A DNA stretch of 64,000 nt from Bacillus marinisedimentorum (GCF_001644195.2 NZ_LWBL02000015.1:53427-117426), one strand, 5' to 3'; positions 54,221 through 63,769 are shown, numbered from the stretch's first letter. Numbers and translations: made by a program. Notes: generated by a model not told the origin, from the sequence alone.

Positions 54221-54262
54221 TGAAAATGGAACAGCCTGGACCCGGCTGTTCCATTTTCATTT
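54221..54262 (+). terminator. Terminator of the two-component operon
   Basis: TGAAAATGGAACAGCC pairs with GGCTGTTCCATTTTCA around a seven-base loop, perfect over 16 base pairs. Confidence 0.92.
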
Positions 54263-54306
54263 AAGCACCCAAAAAACTCCTGTGGTCGTAATTCTAAAAC
54301 GATCGC

Positions 54307-54513
54307 TTAATTTCCAGCTCCATCACCATACTCATTCAGCTTCTCCTTCATTTCATTTACATTGGTATCACTATACCTCGCTGTACCGGCTCCGCCGCTT
54401 TCCGCGAGTAATGCTTTCACTTCGTTATACGTTAATCCGGAGTTTGCATTTGCCTTTTTGACGGCTTCGATATCTGTCCCGGCACTTGTCAGCTTTTTAC
54501 CGTGATATTCCAT
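54307..54513 (-). CDS. Small unrecognised protein of 68 residues
   Basis: AAGGAGGGG lies seven bases before the ATG at 54513. The product MEYHGKKLTSAGTDIEAVKK continues with 'NSGLTYNEVKALLAESGGAG' and is hydrophilic, with no cysteine or membrane segment. The strong ribosome binding site supports a real gene. The Asn/Gly/Ala-rich sequence is similar in character to small spore proteins, but I cannot assign a family. Confidence 0.7.
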   Translation of the reverse strand: MEYHGKKLTSAGTDIEAVKKANANSGLTYNEVKALLAESGGAGTARYSDTNVNEMKEKLNEYGDGAGN

Positions 54514-54672
54514 TTGGTCCCCTCCTTATCGTGTTTTTACCGTATAAGTTAAATGTGCACCGTCCTCCTTGCTGTTATGCATGGTGGAGAAATTGCGAAC
54601 CGTGACATGCACCCAGCCCGGAAAACTGCATAACATGAGTAGAGACGAACAAGAAAGGGGCTTTTTAAGGTC

Positions 54673-55083
54673 ATGTACTTTGACGAGAGACAATTTTATC
54701 AGTTTCCTCAAACTCCTCCGCCGGGAGGAATGTTCCCCGGGTTTCCTCCAGGGCAGCCGCCGGGTGCGGGCATGCCTTATCCAGGAGGCGGGGGGCAGCC
54801 GGGAGCGGGAGCACCGCCGACAACTCCGCCGCCGTCATTCACGCCGCAATTGACACAGGCACAGACATTGGGTACTGAAGCGGGGGTTTTCGCTGTCGAT
54901 CCGGGATCAATCAGGCGCTGCCTGTACCGTTTCACGTATATTTGGCTCGATAACTACCGTTCGTTCTGGTTTTATCCGACTTTCCTTGGCCGCAGATCAA
55001 TTGCCGGGTACCGCTGGAACGGCTTTAGATGGGTCTATTTCGGTACGGATTTACGGAGGATCCGTTCGTTCCAATGCTTCTAA
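54673..55083 (+). CDS. Proline/glycine-rich spore-coat-like protein
   Basis: A 136-residue protein. Residues 1-55 are a Pro/Gly/Gln-rich stretch ('GGMFPGFPPGQPPGAGMPY'), and the C-terminal 65 residues form a Tyr/Phe/Trp/Arg-rich conserved domain ('RFTYIWLDNYRSFWFYPTFL', 'GYRWNGFRWVYFGTDLRRI'). Similar layouts occur in Bacillus coat-associated and 'transporter'-annotated small proteins; the assignment is from resemblance only. GAAAGGGG lies upstream of the ATG. Confidence 0.75.
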   Translation: MYFDERQFYQFPQTPPPGGMFPGFPPGQPPGAGMPYPGGGGQPGAGAPPTTPPPSFTPQLTQAQTLGTEAGVFAVDPGSIRRCLYRFTYIWLDNYRSFWFYPTFLGRRSIAGYRWNGFRWVYFGTDLRRIRSFQCF

Positions 55084-55110
55084 TGAATTGCTTGAATTAT
55101 TTATAAACGA

Positions 55111-55146
55111 AAAAACGTGTAGATCCATGGGATCTACACGTTTTTG
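55111..55146. terminator. Bidirectional terminator between coat-like gene and rarD
   Basis: AAAAACGTGTAGATCC and GGATCTACACGTTTTT pair perfectly over 16 bases with a three-base loop. It overlaps the last codons of rarD. Confidence 0.92.
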
Positions 55147-56084
55147 CTTTTGGCAAATGCCTGTTTTGGAAACAGTCTGTTTTCCATTTTGCGGAATAGT
55201 CGTGTCTTTGCAAATGAAAAGATGATAAGTGCTGTCCAGATAAATGAAAATGCGGCCATCTCCACCGATGTAAACGGTTCGTTATATAAAAATACACCGA
55301 GTATGAGTGTCAGGGTCGGGGCAAGGTACTGCAAAAATCCGACCATTGTCAGTGTTACCCTGCGGGCGGCAGAAGCAAAAAGAAGCAGCGGTACAGCCGT
55401 TGCAACACCTGCGCCGATCAGGAGCGGGACGGTGGCCGTTCCGTCCAATAAAAAAGAACTCTGACCGGCCTGGTGCAGCATGACCACATAGAAAAGGGCA
55501 ACAGGTGTCAAAATCATTGTTTCAATGGCAAGGCCTGTCAGCGACCCGGCATTGACCATTTTTTTGAACAGTCCGTATAAACCGAAGCTGATGGCAAGGG
55601 AAAGTGCTGCCCATGGAACGTCACCATAAGACAGGGTCATGATCAGGACGCCGGTTGCAGCCAGAATGAACGAGATGACCTGCCAGCGGGAAAGGGTTTC
55701 CTTCAACACGATAATCCCCAGCATGACGCTGACCAGCGGATTGATATAATAGCCGAGACTCGCTTCAATGACATGGTCGTTGTTGACCGCCCAGATATAT
55801 GTGAACCAGTTGATGCTGATGAACAGGGAAGCAAGAATGATGCCAAGAAACTGTTTTTTTCTCGAGATGATTTCTTTTAGCTCTTTAATGAATGTTTTTC
55901 CTTTTCCCATCATCAACAGAATGGCTGCCGTAAAGACAAATGACCAGATGAACCGGTGGGCGAGCACTTCGTCAGATGGAACGTGGCCGACAAGCTTCCA
56001 GTAAAGCGGAAGCAGTCCCCATAAAAAATAAGCGGAAGCACCGTAACCGATTCCCTTCAAACTTTCTTTCTGTTCTTCCTCCAT
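55134..56084 (-). CDS. rarD: EamA family transporter, RarD protein
   Basis: A 316-residue drug/metabolite-family transporter with ten membrane segments. The N-terminal 'GYGASAYFLWGLLPLYWKL' and 'HRFIWSFVFTAAILLMMG' segments and the internal 'SLGYYINPLVSVMLGIIVLK' are characteristic of RarD. Some family members contribute to chloramphenicol tolerance; the physiological substrate is unknown. GGAGGCGGG precedes the ATG. It is possibly cotranscribed with the preceding ttcA-like gene (44 bases upstream). Confidence 0.92.
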   Translation of the reverse strand: MEEEQKESLKGIGYGASAYFLWGLLPLYWKLVGHVPSDEVLAHRFIWSFVFTAAILLMMGKGKTFIKELKEIISRKKQFLGIILASLFISINWFTYIWAVNNDHVIEASLGYYINPLVSVMLGIIVLKETLSRWQVISFILAATGVLIMTLSYGDVPWAALSLAISFGLYGLFKKMVNAGSLTGLAIETMILTPVALFYVVMLHQAGQSSFLLDGTATVPLLIGAGVATAVPLLLFASAARRVTLTMVGFLQYLAPTLTLILGVFLYNEPFTSVEMAAFSFIWTALIIFSFAKTRLFRKMENRLFPKQAFAKSKNV

Positions 56085-56127
56085 ACTCCCGCCTCCAATA
56101 GTCCCGACATATCGGGTTCTTTCTATT

Positions 56128-56886
56128 TTATAACTCCGTCAATTCCTCACTTCTCCAAAAACCGCTCAAATCGGCATGCTTGATGCCGTGTAAAAATTTC
56201 TTGCGGATATCAGGGTACTGGAGACTGAGGGTTTTGACCAGATTTTTTATCTCTTCGCGCCTTGTCTGTTTGTCGGCCGGGCACGGATTGTGGACGATCG
56301 GGATTTGTTTTGATTCGACAAATCGGATGATCGCCTGTTCCTCAAGATAAATCATCGGCCGGATGACCGTAATTCCGGATTGGTCCTGATACGTTTTAGG
56401 CTGGAATGTTCCAAGCCGGCCGTTGAAAAAGAAGTTCATGAAAAACGTTTCAAGCGCATCATCAAGATGATGGCCGAGTGCAACTTTATTGCAGCCGAGC
56501 TTTTTGGCGGCATCGTTCAAAATGCCGCTCCGCATATTTGCGCATAGCGAGCAAGGATTTTTTTCCTTCCGCACTTCAAACAGGATTTTGCCAACGGCTG
56601 TATCCAGCACGTGAAGCGGCTGACCGAGCGCATCTGTAAATTCCTTCATCGGATCGAGATCCGTGTCGGGAAATCCGAGTGAAAGAGAAATCGGGACAAT
56701 CTCAAAGTCAATCGGCAGCCGCCGCTGCAGCATCGTCAGGATGTACAGCAGGGTGGAGCTGTCTTTTCCTCCGGACAGGCCGACGGCGATCCTGTCTCCG
56801 TCTTCAATTAACTTAAAATCCATCATGGCTTTTTTTACTGGATTGAGCAGCCGTTTGTTCGTTGTATTTGAGAGAGCCAGTTCCAT
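56128..56886 (-). CDS. TtcA-family tRNA 2-thiocytidine synthetase-like protein
   Basis: A 252-residue PP-loop ATP pyrophosphatase. The nucleotide loop 'AVGLSGGKDSSTLLYIL' lies at about residues 34-50; the paired cysteines 'CSLCANMRSG' and the single 'NPCPADKQTRRE' are those that bind an iron-sulfur cluster in TtcA, and 'ALGHHLDDALETFFMN' is a further family motif. It would add sulfur to a cytidine in tRNA, or serve in a related sulfur transfer. Bacilli do not all have TtcA, so the exact tRNA target is uncertain. AAGGAGACG precedes the ATG. Confidence 0.85.
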   Translation of the reverse strand: MELALSNTTNKRLLNPVKKAMMDFKLIEDGDRIAVGLSGGKDSSTLLYILTMLQRRLPIDFEIVPISLSLGFPDTDLDPMKEFTDALGQPLHVLDTAVGKILFEVRKEKNPCSLCANMRSGILNDAAKKLGCNKVALGHHLDDALETFFMNFFFNGRLGTFQPKTYQDQSGITVIRPMIYLEEQAIIRFVESKQIPIVHNPCPADKQTRREEIKNLVKTLSLQYPDIRKKFLHGIKHADLSGFWRSEELTEL

Positions 56887-57017
56887 TGTTACGTCTCCTT
56901 ATCTCTTATTCTTACTTAGTATAAGGACATCAGGGCTGATAGACAACAAAAAAACCCGAAAATGGTATATATAATCGGGGTGGAAAAATATTATTCGACA
57001 AGTGACAGGCACCACGC

Positions 57018-57761
57018 CTACACCGTCTGCTTCAGTTGCCTGAATTCCCGGGGAGTTATGCCGTTCAGCTTTTTAAAAAGCGCTGTGTAGTAGCTCTGGT
57101 TGCAGAACTTGAACAAAAAGGATATGCCGGATATCGAGGTGTTCGTATGGAGCAGAAAATACTTTGATTCTTCAATTCTTTTTTTATTGATGAATTCGGT
57201 GATGGTAAGGCCGGTTTCCTTCTTGAAGCGGCTGGACAAGTAGTTCGGGTGAACATAAATCCTGCTGGCGATGACCTCAAGGGACAGTTCTTCGAGAATA
57301 TTCTCATAGATGTAGGAAATGGCGAGATTTACAGGATGGCTGTATGTATTTGAGCTGCTCTCTTCATGCTGTGTTTTAATGAAATGGGCCAGCATTTCGT
57401 ATTCCATTTGATTGAGCCTGTCAAGGTCATTTGTTTTTTCAAGTTCCATAATATAGGCATCGCTCAAATGGAAGGCGGTTTCCGGGTCGACTCCCCCTTT
57501 GATGATTGCCCGTGTAAACAGGGTGCAGACTGCGATCAATGCATTTTTTCGGGAGCGGATCGGGTTTGCTGCCAGCGTCGCCCCTTCCAGCTGGTTGATT
57601 TCCTTCAGAATGGCATGGGCCAGCTCGTCATTTCCCATTGTTATGGCATCCGTCAATTTCAGTTCCATTTCATATGGGGGATGGATGTAATTTTCCTGTC
57701 TGTTATGGATCCGGGAAGAAAGGAACTGCTGAATGACGGAGGGATTGATTGAAGTTTTCAA
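57018..57761 (-). CDS. AraC-family regulator of the divergent alpha-glucoside operon
   Basis: A 247-residue protein with a poorly conserved N-terminal half of about 140 residues and a C-terminal AraC DNA-binding domain with two helix-turn-helix motifs ('LEVIASRIYVHPNYLSSRFK' and 'ISFLFKFCNQSYYTALFKKL'). It is transcribed away from the binding-protein gene, 126 bases apart, and probably activates that operon when its sugar is present. TTG start preceded by GGAGGCGG. Confidence 0.9.
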   Translation of the reverse strand: MKTSINPSVIQQFLSSRIHNRQENYIHPPYEMELKLTDAITMGNDELAHAILKEINQLEGATLAANPIRSRKNALIAVCTLFTRAIIKGGVDPETAFHLSDAYIMELEKTNDLDRLNQMEYEMLAHFIKTQHEESSSNTYSHPVNLAISYIYENILEELSLEVIASRIYVHPNYLSSRFKKETGLTITEFINKKRIEESKYFLLHTNTSISGISFLFKFCNQSYYTALFKKLNGITPREFRQLKQTV

Positions 57762-57817
57762 GTTTCCGCCTCCTATATGTAATAATTTTAATAAAAATCT
57801 TAAAATTTTAATATAAG

Positions 57818-57831
57818 TGTAAGCGTTTTCT
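57818..57831. promoter_or_regulatory. cre catabolite-response site
   Basis: TGTAAGCGTTTTCT agrees with the CcpA consensus TGWAARCGYTWNCW. It lies between the divergent regulator and sugar operon, so glucose repression through CcpA is expected. A dyad AGTTCAAGAACT follows at 57847-57858. Confidence 0.85.
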
Positions 57832-57886
57832 TACTAGAATGCAAGTAAGTTCAAGAACTTCAATACGAAATAGGGGGCGTCAATAC

Positions 57887-59179
57887 ATGAAAAAATGGCT
57901 GTCCGTTTTACTAGCACTTGCACTTGTTGCCGGTTTCCTTGCTGCGTGCAGCGGCGGGGAAGAGGAAGAAAACGCAGGCGGATCTGAAACAGAGGAAACA
58001 GAGGGAACAGATGAAAATGCCACAGAAGGCGAAAGCTCCGGTGAAAAAGTCACATTGAAATTCGCAGCGCAGAATGACAACACACCAGCAACTCAAATGG
58101 TGATTGACGAGTTCAACAGCAGCCAGGATAAGTATGAGGTCGAATGGGTCCAGATGACCAATGATTCAGGCCAGATGCATGACCAGCTTCTAACTTCCCT
58201 TTCCAGCGGTTCTGATGAGTATGACATTATTTCAATGGACGTTGTGTGGGCAGGAGAATTTGCAGGCGGCGGCTATCTTGAGCCGATCGACACGTATATG
58301 AACGATGCTGATATGAGCAAGGATGATTTCAACAGCGGCTCGATGGATTCAGGCAATTATAAAGGAAAACAATTCACGCTTCCATTCTTCCCTGACCTTG
58401 GACTGCTTTACTTCCGCAGTGATATCGTCAGCGAAGAAGATGCCAACAAGCTGATCAGCGGCGACTATACGTATGAAGAGCTTGGTGCGATGGCTGATAA
58501 GTACACAGGAGAACAGGGAACAAAATACGGTTTCCTTTACCAGTCCAAGCAATATGAAGGGCTTACCGTTAATGCAACTGAATTCACAAACTCTTTTGAA
58601 GATGTAAAAGGCGGCCTTGAGCAGATGTATGCTTTTACAACTGCTGATTGGGCCCCGAAGGATCTTTTGAACTTCACTGAAGGTGAAACCCATACAAACT
58701 TTGAACAGGGCAACGCGGTATTTGCCCGGAACTGGCCTTATCAGTTTGGCCGCATCAAAGGCGAAGAAGACGGTGTCACTGTAAAAGTCGACCAGGTCGG
58801 CATCGCTCCGCTTCCAAACGGCGGGTCTGTCGGCGGCTGGCTGCTTGGCATCAACAAAAATGCCAAAGATGTGGAAGGCGCTTGGGAATTCATCAAGTTC
58901 GTAGCAGGTGAAGAGGGGCAGAAGATCATGTCCACTGAAGGCGGATATATCCCTGGCTATAATGCATTGCTTGAAGACGAAGAAGTAATCCAGGCAAATG
59001 ACATGCTTTCTTACGAAGGATTCAATAATGCTCTTGGCAATACAATCGCGCGTCCTGTGTCCCCTGATTATTCTAAAGTGTCTGATACCATCCAGGTTGA
59101 GACACATAAGTACTTAAGTTCAGGTGACGGGCTTGATGCTGCAGTAGAAGCGATCAATGGGGCAGTTAGTGAAGAATGA
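57887..59179 (+). CDS. Alpha-glucoside-type ABC transporter binding lipoprotein
   Basis: A 430-residue family 1 solute-binding protein. The lipoprotein signal 'LALVAGFLAACSGG' places the lipid-anchored Cys at residue 21, followed by an Asp/Glu-rich linker. The mature part resembles maltose/trehalose-binding proteins ('TLPFFPDLGLLYFRSDIV', 'NWPYQFGRIKG', 'GGWLLGINKNAKDVEGAWEF'). It captures an oligosaccharide for the two permeases that follow. The ATG is preceded by GGGGG. The operon ends partially at the hairpin behind it. No ATPase gene is in the cluster; a shared MsmX-type ATPase may energise it. Confidence 0.9.
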   Translation: MKKWLSVLLALALVAGFLAACSGGEEEENAGGSETEETEGTDENATEGESSGEKVTLKFAAQNDNTPATQMVIDEFNSSQDKYEVEWVQMTNDSGQMHDQLLTSLSSGSDEYDIISMDVVWAGEFAGGGYLEPIDTYMNDADMSKDDFNSGSMDSGNYKGKQFTLPFFPDLGLLYFRSDIVSEEDANKLISGDYTYEELGAMADKYTGEQGTKYGFLYQSKQYEGLTVNATEFTNSFEDVKGGLEQMYAFTTADWAPKDLLNFTEGETHTNFEQGNAVFARNWPYQFGRIKGEEDGVTVKVDQVGIAPLPNGGSVGGWLLGINKNAKDVEGAWEFIKFVAGEEGQKIMSTEGGYIPGYNALLEDEEVIQANDMLSYEGFNNALGNTIARPVSPDYSKVSDTIQVETHKYLSSGDGLDAAVEAINGAVSEE

Positions 59180-59202
59180 AACTGACTGCAGGAACAGAAG
59201 AA

Positions 59203-59231
59203 GGCTCTAATTTCGGTTAGAGCCTTTTTTT
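59203..59231 (+). terminator. Intercistronic terminator after the binding-protein gene
   Basis: GGCTCTAA/TTAGAGCC with a six-base loop, followed by seven T. It probably makes the binding protein more abundant than the permeases. Confidence 0.9.
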
Positions 59232-59364
59232 ACACAAATTTTTAACTTGTATAGACACGATTGTGCAGCGGCCCTTGTATCAAGGGAGGCATGCGTTACG
59301 GAAGGAAAATATTTTGCTGAGGTAATCTCCGATTCAGCATCAAAAGTGAAAAGAGGTGTTCGGA

Positions 59365-60582
59365 ATGAAAAAGACGGGATTTAAAGAGTATTTATTCATT
59401 GTCCCGGTCGTGCTGTTAATCGGGGTATTTTCCCTCTGGCCGGTCATCCAGTCTTTTACGTATACATTTTTCGACTACCAGCTGAATGATCAGCAAAAGT
59501 CGGGCCTTTATTTGAATGAACGTTTTAATTTTGAGTTATATGATGAAACCCAGATGTATTTGACGATGTTCCTTGAGGAAGACCGCAAAGACATTACCGA
59601 TAACCCGGATCTGCAGGCTGAAATCGACCAGCTCCTGGAAAGAATCGAGGAAAAAGAAAAAGAGTTTGAAGGAAGAGAAGGCGTCGAGAAAATTACGGAT
59701 GCCGAGCGGGACGATTTAGAAGCTTTATCGAAAGAAGCAACGAATGTTGTTGACCAAATAACGGCTGATTATGACACGCCCAATAAAGAAAACCTTCCGC
59801 TCATTGTGGAGGATATCGAAAACAGTATTGTGCCGTCCAACTTTATCGGCCTTGAAGGGTACAAACAAGCCATGACGGATAAACGGCTATGGCTCTCCGC
59901 CTGGAACACGGTGGAATTCACCTTCATCTCCGTTTTCCTTGAGCTTATCCTGGGGCTTGCCCTGGCGATGATCATGAACAAAGCGATGCGGGGTCAGGGA
60001 ATTATCCGTACGACATCTCTCATTCCTTGGGCGATTCCGACTGCGGTAGCTGCGTTAATGTGGAGTTACTTATATGACGGCAGCAGCGGCATCGTCGCCC
60101 ACTTTTTTGAGATGATCGGGCTTGTCGATGATTCACGTGAACTGCTGCTTACCGGTTCAGGTGCGATGGCATCGACCATTCTGGCGGACGTCTGGAAAAC
60201 GACGCCGTATATGGCGCTTTTGCTGCTGGCAGGCCTGCAGAATATATCAAAATCCCTGTATGAAGCAGCCGAAATTGACGGAGCCAATAAGATCCAGTCC
60301 TTTTTCAAAGTGACACTGCCCTTATTAAAACCTTCTATCCTTGTCGCCCTGCTTTTCCGTACGCTCGATGCCTTCCGCGTTTTTGATCTGATCTATGTCC
60401 TGACCGGCGGCGGCCCGGGCGGTGCGACGGAAACACTGTCCATTTATGGATATAAAGCGATGTTCGGGCAAACGAACTTCGGTTACGGCTCAGTAATCGT
60501 CATGGTCATGTTCGTCTGCGTAGCCATCATCGCCACCATTTATGTCAAGTTTCTCGGCACCAATCTCATGGATAAAAATTAA
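59365..60582 (+). CDS. MalF-type sugar ABC transporter permease with an extended external loop
   Basis: A 405-residue permease. After the first membrane segment ('LFIVPVVLLIGVFSLWPV') comes an insertion of about 140 residues with a Glu/Lys-rich coiled coil ('QLLERIEEKEKEFEGREGV'), then five further segments. The EAA loop reads 'EAAEIDGANKIQSFFKVTLP', which contacts the ATPase. The long extracellular loop recalls the P2 loop of MalF that docks the binding protein. ATG 59365 is preceded by GAGGTG. Confidence 0.9.
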   Translation: MKKTGFKEYLFIVPVVLLIGVFSLWPVIQSFTYTFFDYQLNDQQKSGLYLNERFNFELYDETQMYLTMFLEEDRKDITDNPDLQAEIDQLLERIEEKEKEFEGREGVEKITDAERDDLEALSKEATNVVDQITADYDTPNKENLPLIVEDIENSIVPSNFIGLEGYKQAMTDKRLWLSAWNTVEFTFISVFLELILGLALAMIMNKAMRGQGIIRTTSLIPWAIPTAVAALMWSYLYDGSSGIVAHFFEMIGLVDDSRELLLTGSGAMASTILADVWKTTPYMALLLLAGLQNISKSLYEAAEIDGANKIQSFFKVTLPLLKPSILVALLFRTLDAFRVFDLIYVLTGGGPGGATETLSIYGYKAMFGQTNFGYGSVIVMVMFVCVAIIATIYVKFLGTNLMDKN

Positions 60583-60594
60583 GGGGGGACACTC

Positions 60595-61428
60595 ATGGAT
60601 ACACGAAACAGAAAGTTGAAAATTATCGTCGGCAGCATCATCGCCGTTTATTTATTCATCATGTTCTTCCCGTTCCTGTGGATTTTCATTACGTCCTTTA
60701 AGACATCCGGGGAAATATTCGGAACCGGGGCCTTCAATTTCATTCCTGAAAACCCGACCCTGAATAACTTCACCCGAGTCATCGTCGAAAAGGGAATATT
60801 GGGTGCCATAAAGACATCATTAATTGTGGCTTTCTCAACGACAGCCTATATCGTGCTTGTCGCCACTTTTGCAGCTTACGCGATTTCCCGATTTGAGTTC
60901 AAGGGGAAAAATGTACTGCTCGGCGTCATCCTGGCAGTATCGATGTTCCCGCAGATGATCGTCATCGGGCCGGTTTACAACCTGTTTTTGGACCTTGGCT
61001 GGACGAACAGTTACGCAATCATTTTGCCTTATTCAACGATCACATTGCCGATGGCGGTCTGGATTCTTGTGACCCATTTCAACCAAATTCCCCTTGCCCT
61101 TGAAGAGTCGGCAAAGATAGACGGCGCGACACCGCTGCAAACGCTGTTTAAAATTGTATTCCCGCTTGCGGCGCCGGGTGTATTCACAACAGCGATCATC
61201 GTATTCATCGCAGCTTGGAATGAATTCCTGCTGACAATTACGATCAACTCGAATCAGGATTATCATACGGTTCCGGTTGCCATCTCTTTTTTGCGGACCC
61301 AGTTTGAAATTTTATGGGGGGAAGTAGCGGCTGCAACGACAATCGTCACAATACCGACCCTGCTTATCGTCCTGTTCTTCCAGAAGCAGATTGTTTCCGG
61401 ATTGACCTCAGGAGGGGTAAAAGAATAA
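60595..61428 (+). CDS. MalG-type sugar ABC transporter permease
   Basis: A 277-residue permease with six membrane segments, smaller than MalF as usual. EAA loop: 'EESAKIDGATPLQTLFKIVF'. It starts 12 bases after the MalF-type gene with AAGGGGGGA upstream and would form a heterodimer with it for import of the sugar delivered by the lipoprotein. Confidence 0.93.
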   Translation: MDTRNRKLKIIVGSIIAVYLFIMFFPFLWIFITSFKTSGEIFGTGAFNFIPENPTLNNFTRVIVEKGILGAIKTSLIVAFSTTAYIVLVATFAAYAISRFEFKGKNVLLGVILAVSMFPQMIVIGPVYNLFLDLGWTNSYAIILPYSTITLPMAVWILVTHFNQIPLALEESAKIDGATPLQTLFKIVFPLAAPGVFTTAIIVFIAAWNEFLLTITINSNQDYHTVPVAISFLRTQFEILWGEVAAATTIVTIPTLLIVLFFQKQIVSGLTSGGVKE

Positions 61429-61457
61429 CGAACAAAACTTTTGTAGGAGTGTAGTTT

Positions 61458-63752
61458 ATGACCTGGACCCTGACAAACAATGAACGGACAAAAGAAGAGC
61501 TGCTGAACCTGGAAAGCTTATTTGCTCTCGGCAACGGATATCTCGGCGTCCGCGGCAACTTTGAAGAAGGATACGGCGGCGGCATGGCATCGATCCGCGG
61601 CACATATCAGAATGCATTCCATGATATCATTGACATTCCATACGGGGAAAAGCTGTACGGTTTTCCTGATACCCAGCAAAAGATGCTGAATGTCATTGAT
61701 GCCCAGACGATTGAACTTTACTTTGGCGAAGGCGGGGAGGAAGAGCGCTTCTCACTGTTTGAGGGAGAAATATTGTCGTATGAACGGAACCTCCATCTTG
61801 ACCGCGGCTATGCGGAACGTGCCGTACACTGGAAATCACCGGGCGGCAAAGAACTGAACATCCGTTTCCGCCGCCTTGTTTCGTTTGCAACCCGGGAACT
61901 GTTTGCGGTTGAAACTATCGTGGAACCGGTGAATTTCAACGGTCAACTGAGAGTGGTGTCCACTGTTGACGGAGATGTTTCGAATTTCACAGATGACAGT
62001 GATCCGCGCGTCGGATCGGGCCATGCCAGACGGCTTCATCCGATCGGGGCAGACCATGACCATGAGTACAGCTATGTGGTCAGCCAGGCGGAAGTTTCCA
62101 GGTTGGAGACTGCCTGTGTTTCCCGCCTGAAAACGGACACCGGGAATCATGTGTCCATAAGGAAATCGGCAGCGGCCGTTGAGACCATTTTGACAATGAC
62201 AGTAACCGAGGAACCGATTACAATTACGAAATACAACGTATATACTGACTCTCTCCGGCATGAAACGGACCTGGTTCAAAAAGGGATCGACGTCCATCGC
62301 AATATCAGCATGCTGTCATTCAACGATCTCTTGATCCAGCAAAGAACCTACCTTGAGGCGTTCTGGAAGGATGCGGACATTACGATTGACGGAGACGAAA
62401 AACTGCAGGAAGGGATCCGTTTCAATCTCTATCAGCTGCTGCAGTCAGCCGGCGGCGATAAATTCAGCAACATTTCCGCCAAAGGCCTTTCGGGGGAAGG
62501 GTACGAAGGGCATTATTTCTGGGACACCGAAATCTATATGTTCCCTGTATTTTTAATGACACGGCCGGACATTGCCCGGCAGCTCCTCATATATCGATAT
62601 TCGATTCTTGAACAGGCGCGTGAGCATGCCAGGGAAATGGGCCATAAAAAAGGTGCGCTGTTCCCATGGCGGACGATATCGGGAACGGAATGTTCCTCTT
62701 ACTTTCCGTCCGGCTCGGCCCAGTACCATATAAGCGGCGATATCGCCTACAGCTATGTCCAGTACCTCCTGGCATCCGGAGATGAAAAGTTCCTGAAGCA
62801 ATACGGGGCGGAAGTCCTGTTTGAAACGGCCCGATTATGGATGGATACCGGCCATTATCATAACGGGAAATTCCGGATTGATGATGTGACCGGCCCGGAT
62901 GAATATACTTGCATCGTCAATAACAACTATTATACAAACGTCATGGCAAAACATAATTTAAAATGGGCTGCAAAAGCATATCGAATGCTTGAAGAAATGG
63001 ACAGAGCGGCACATGAAAACCTGAGCAGCCGCCTTCGCGTTACTGCAGAGGAAGCGAAAGAATGGAAAGCGGCATCAGAAGCCATGTACCTTCCATTCGA
63101 CGAAGAGCGCGGCATCAACCCGCAGGATGATACGTTCCTGCAAAAAGCGGTATGGGATTTCGAACATACGCCGAAGGAACACCGCCCGCTCCTGCTCCAT
63201 TACCATCCGCTGACACTGTATCGGTACCAGGTGTGCAAACAGGCGGATACCGTTCTCGCTCATTTTCTGCTCGAAGATGAGGAAAGCTTTGAAACAATCA
63301 AGCGCTCCTATGATTATTATGAAAAAATCACCACCCATGATTCTTCCCTGTCATCTTGCATTTTCAGCATTATGGCTTCAAAAGTGGGATACCGGCAAAA
63401 GGCGTTCGATTATTTCATTGAAACAGCGCGCCTTGACCTTGATAACACGCACGGCAACACAAAGGACGGTCTCCACATGGCAAATATGGGCGGCACCTGG
63501 ATGTCGATCGTCTACGGATTTGCCGGCCTGCGTCTGACAGAAAGCGGTCTGTCACTTGCTCCAGCTTTGCCGGAAGAATGGCAGCATTACCGATTCCGCC
63601 TGCAATACCGAAGCCGGACGGTGGAAGTGGACGTGAACCGCGAGCGTGTTTCGCTTAGGCTGGTGGACGGCAGGAAGCTGGAAATGAAGCTGTATGGAGA
63701 GAAGGTCGCCTTGGAGAAAAACTCTGCGTTTACAGCCGAGCTTATGCCGTGA
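61458..63752 (+). CDS. Glycoside hydrolase family 65 phosphorylase (maltose/kojibiose/trehalose type)
   Basis: A 764-residue enzyme that phosphorolyses an alpha-glucosyl disaccharide to beta-glucose-1-phosphate and glucose. The central (alpha/alpha)6 barrel carries the family hallmarks 'SGEGYEGHYFWDTEIYMFP' and the acid catalyst Glu in 'IDDVTGPDEYTCIVNNNYY', with 'YHPLTLYRYQVCKQADTVL' as part of the phosphate site. There is no signal peptide. Which disaccharide it uses cannot be told from sequence. It starts 29 bases after the second permease and completes the import-and-phosphorolysis operon. Confidence 0.92.
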   Translation: MTWTLTNNERTKEELLNLESLFALGNGYLGVRGNFEEGYGGGMASIRGTYQNAFHDIIDIPYGEKLYGFPDTQQKMLNVIDAQTIELYFGEGGEEERFSLFEGEILSYERNLHLDRGYAERAVHWKSPGGKELNIRFRRLVSFATRELFAVETIVEPVNFNGQLRVVSTVDGDVSNFTDDSDPRVGSGHARRLHPIGADHDHEYSYVVSQAEVSRLETACVSRLKTDTGNHVSIRKSAAAVETILTMTVTEEPITITKYNVYTDSLRHETDLVQKGIDVHRNISMLSFNDLLIQQRTYLEAFWKDADITIDGDEKLQEGIRFNLYQLLQSAGGDKFSNISAKGLSGEGYEGHYFWDTEIYMFPVFLMTRPDIARQLLIYRYSILEQAREHAREMGHKKGALFPWRTISGTECSSYFPSGSAQYHISGDIAYSYVQYLLASGDEKFLKQYGAEVLFETARLWMDTGHYHNGKFRIDDVTGPDEYTCIVNNNYYTNVMAKHNLKWAAKAYRMLEEMDRAAHENLSSRLRVTAEEAKEWKAASEAMYLPFDEERGINPQDDTFLQKAVWDFEHTPKEHRPLLLHYHPLTLYRYQVCKQADTVLAHFLLEDEESFETIKRSYDYYEKITTHDSSLSSCIFSIMASKVGYRQKAFDYFIETARLDLDNTHGNTKDGLHMANMGGTWMSIVYGFAGLRLTESGLSLAPALPEEWQHYRFRLQYRSRTVEVDVNRERVSLRLVDGRKLEMKLYGEKVALEKNSAFTAELMP

Positions 63753-63769
63753 GTATAAAGGAAGAAAGG

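Noticed and set aside
58349..59107. 252-codon minus-strand frame opposite the sugar-binding protein gene
   Set aside because: Antisense of a conserved lipoprotein gene, with no ribosome binding site.
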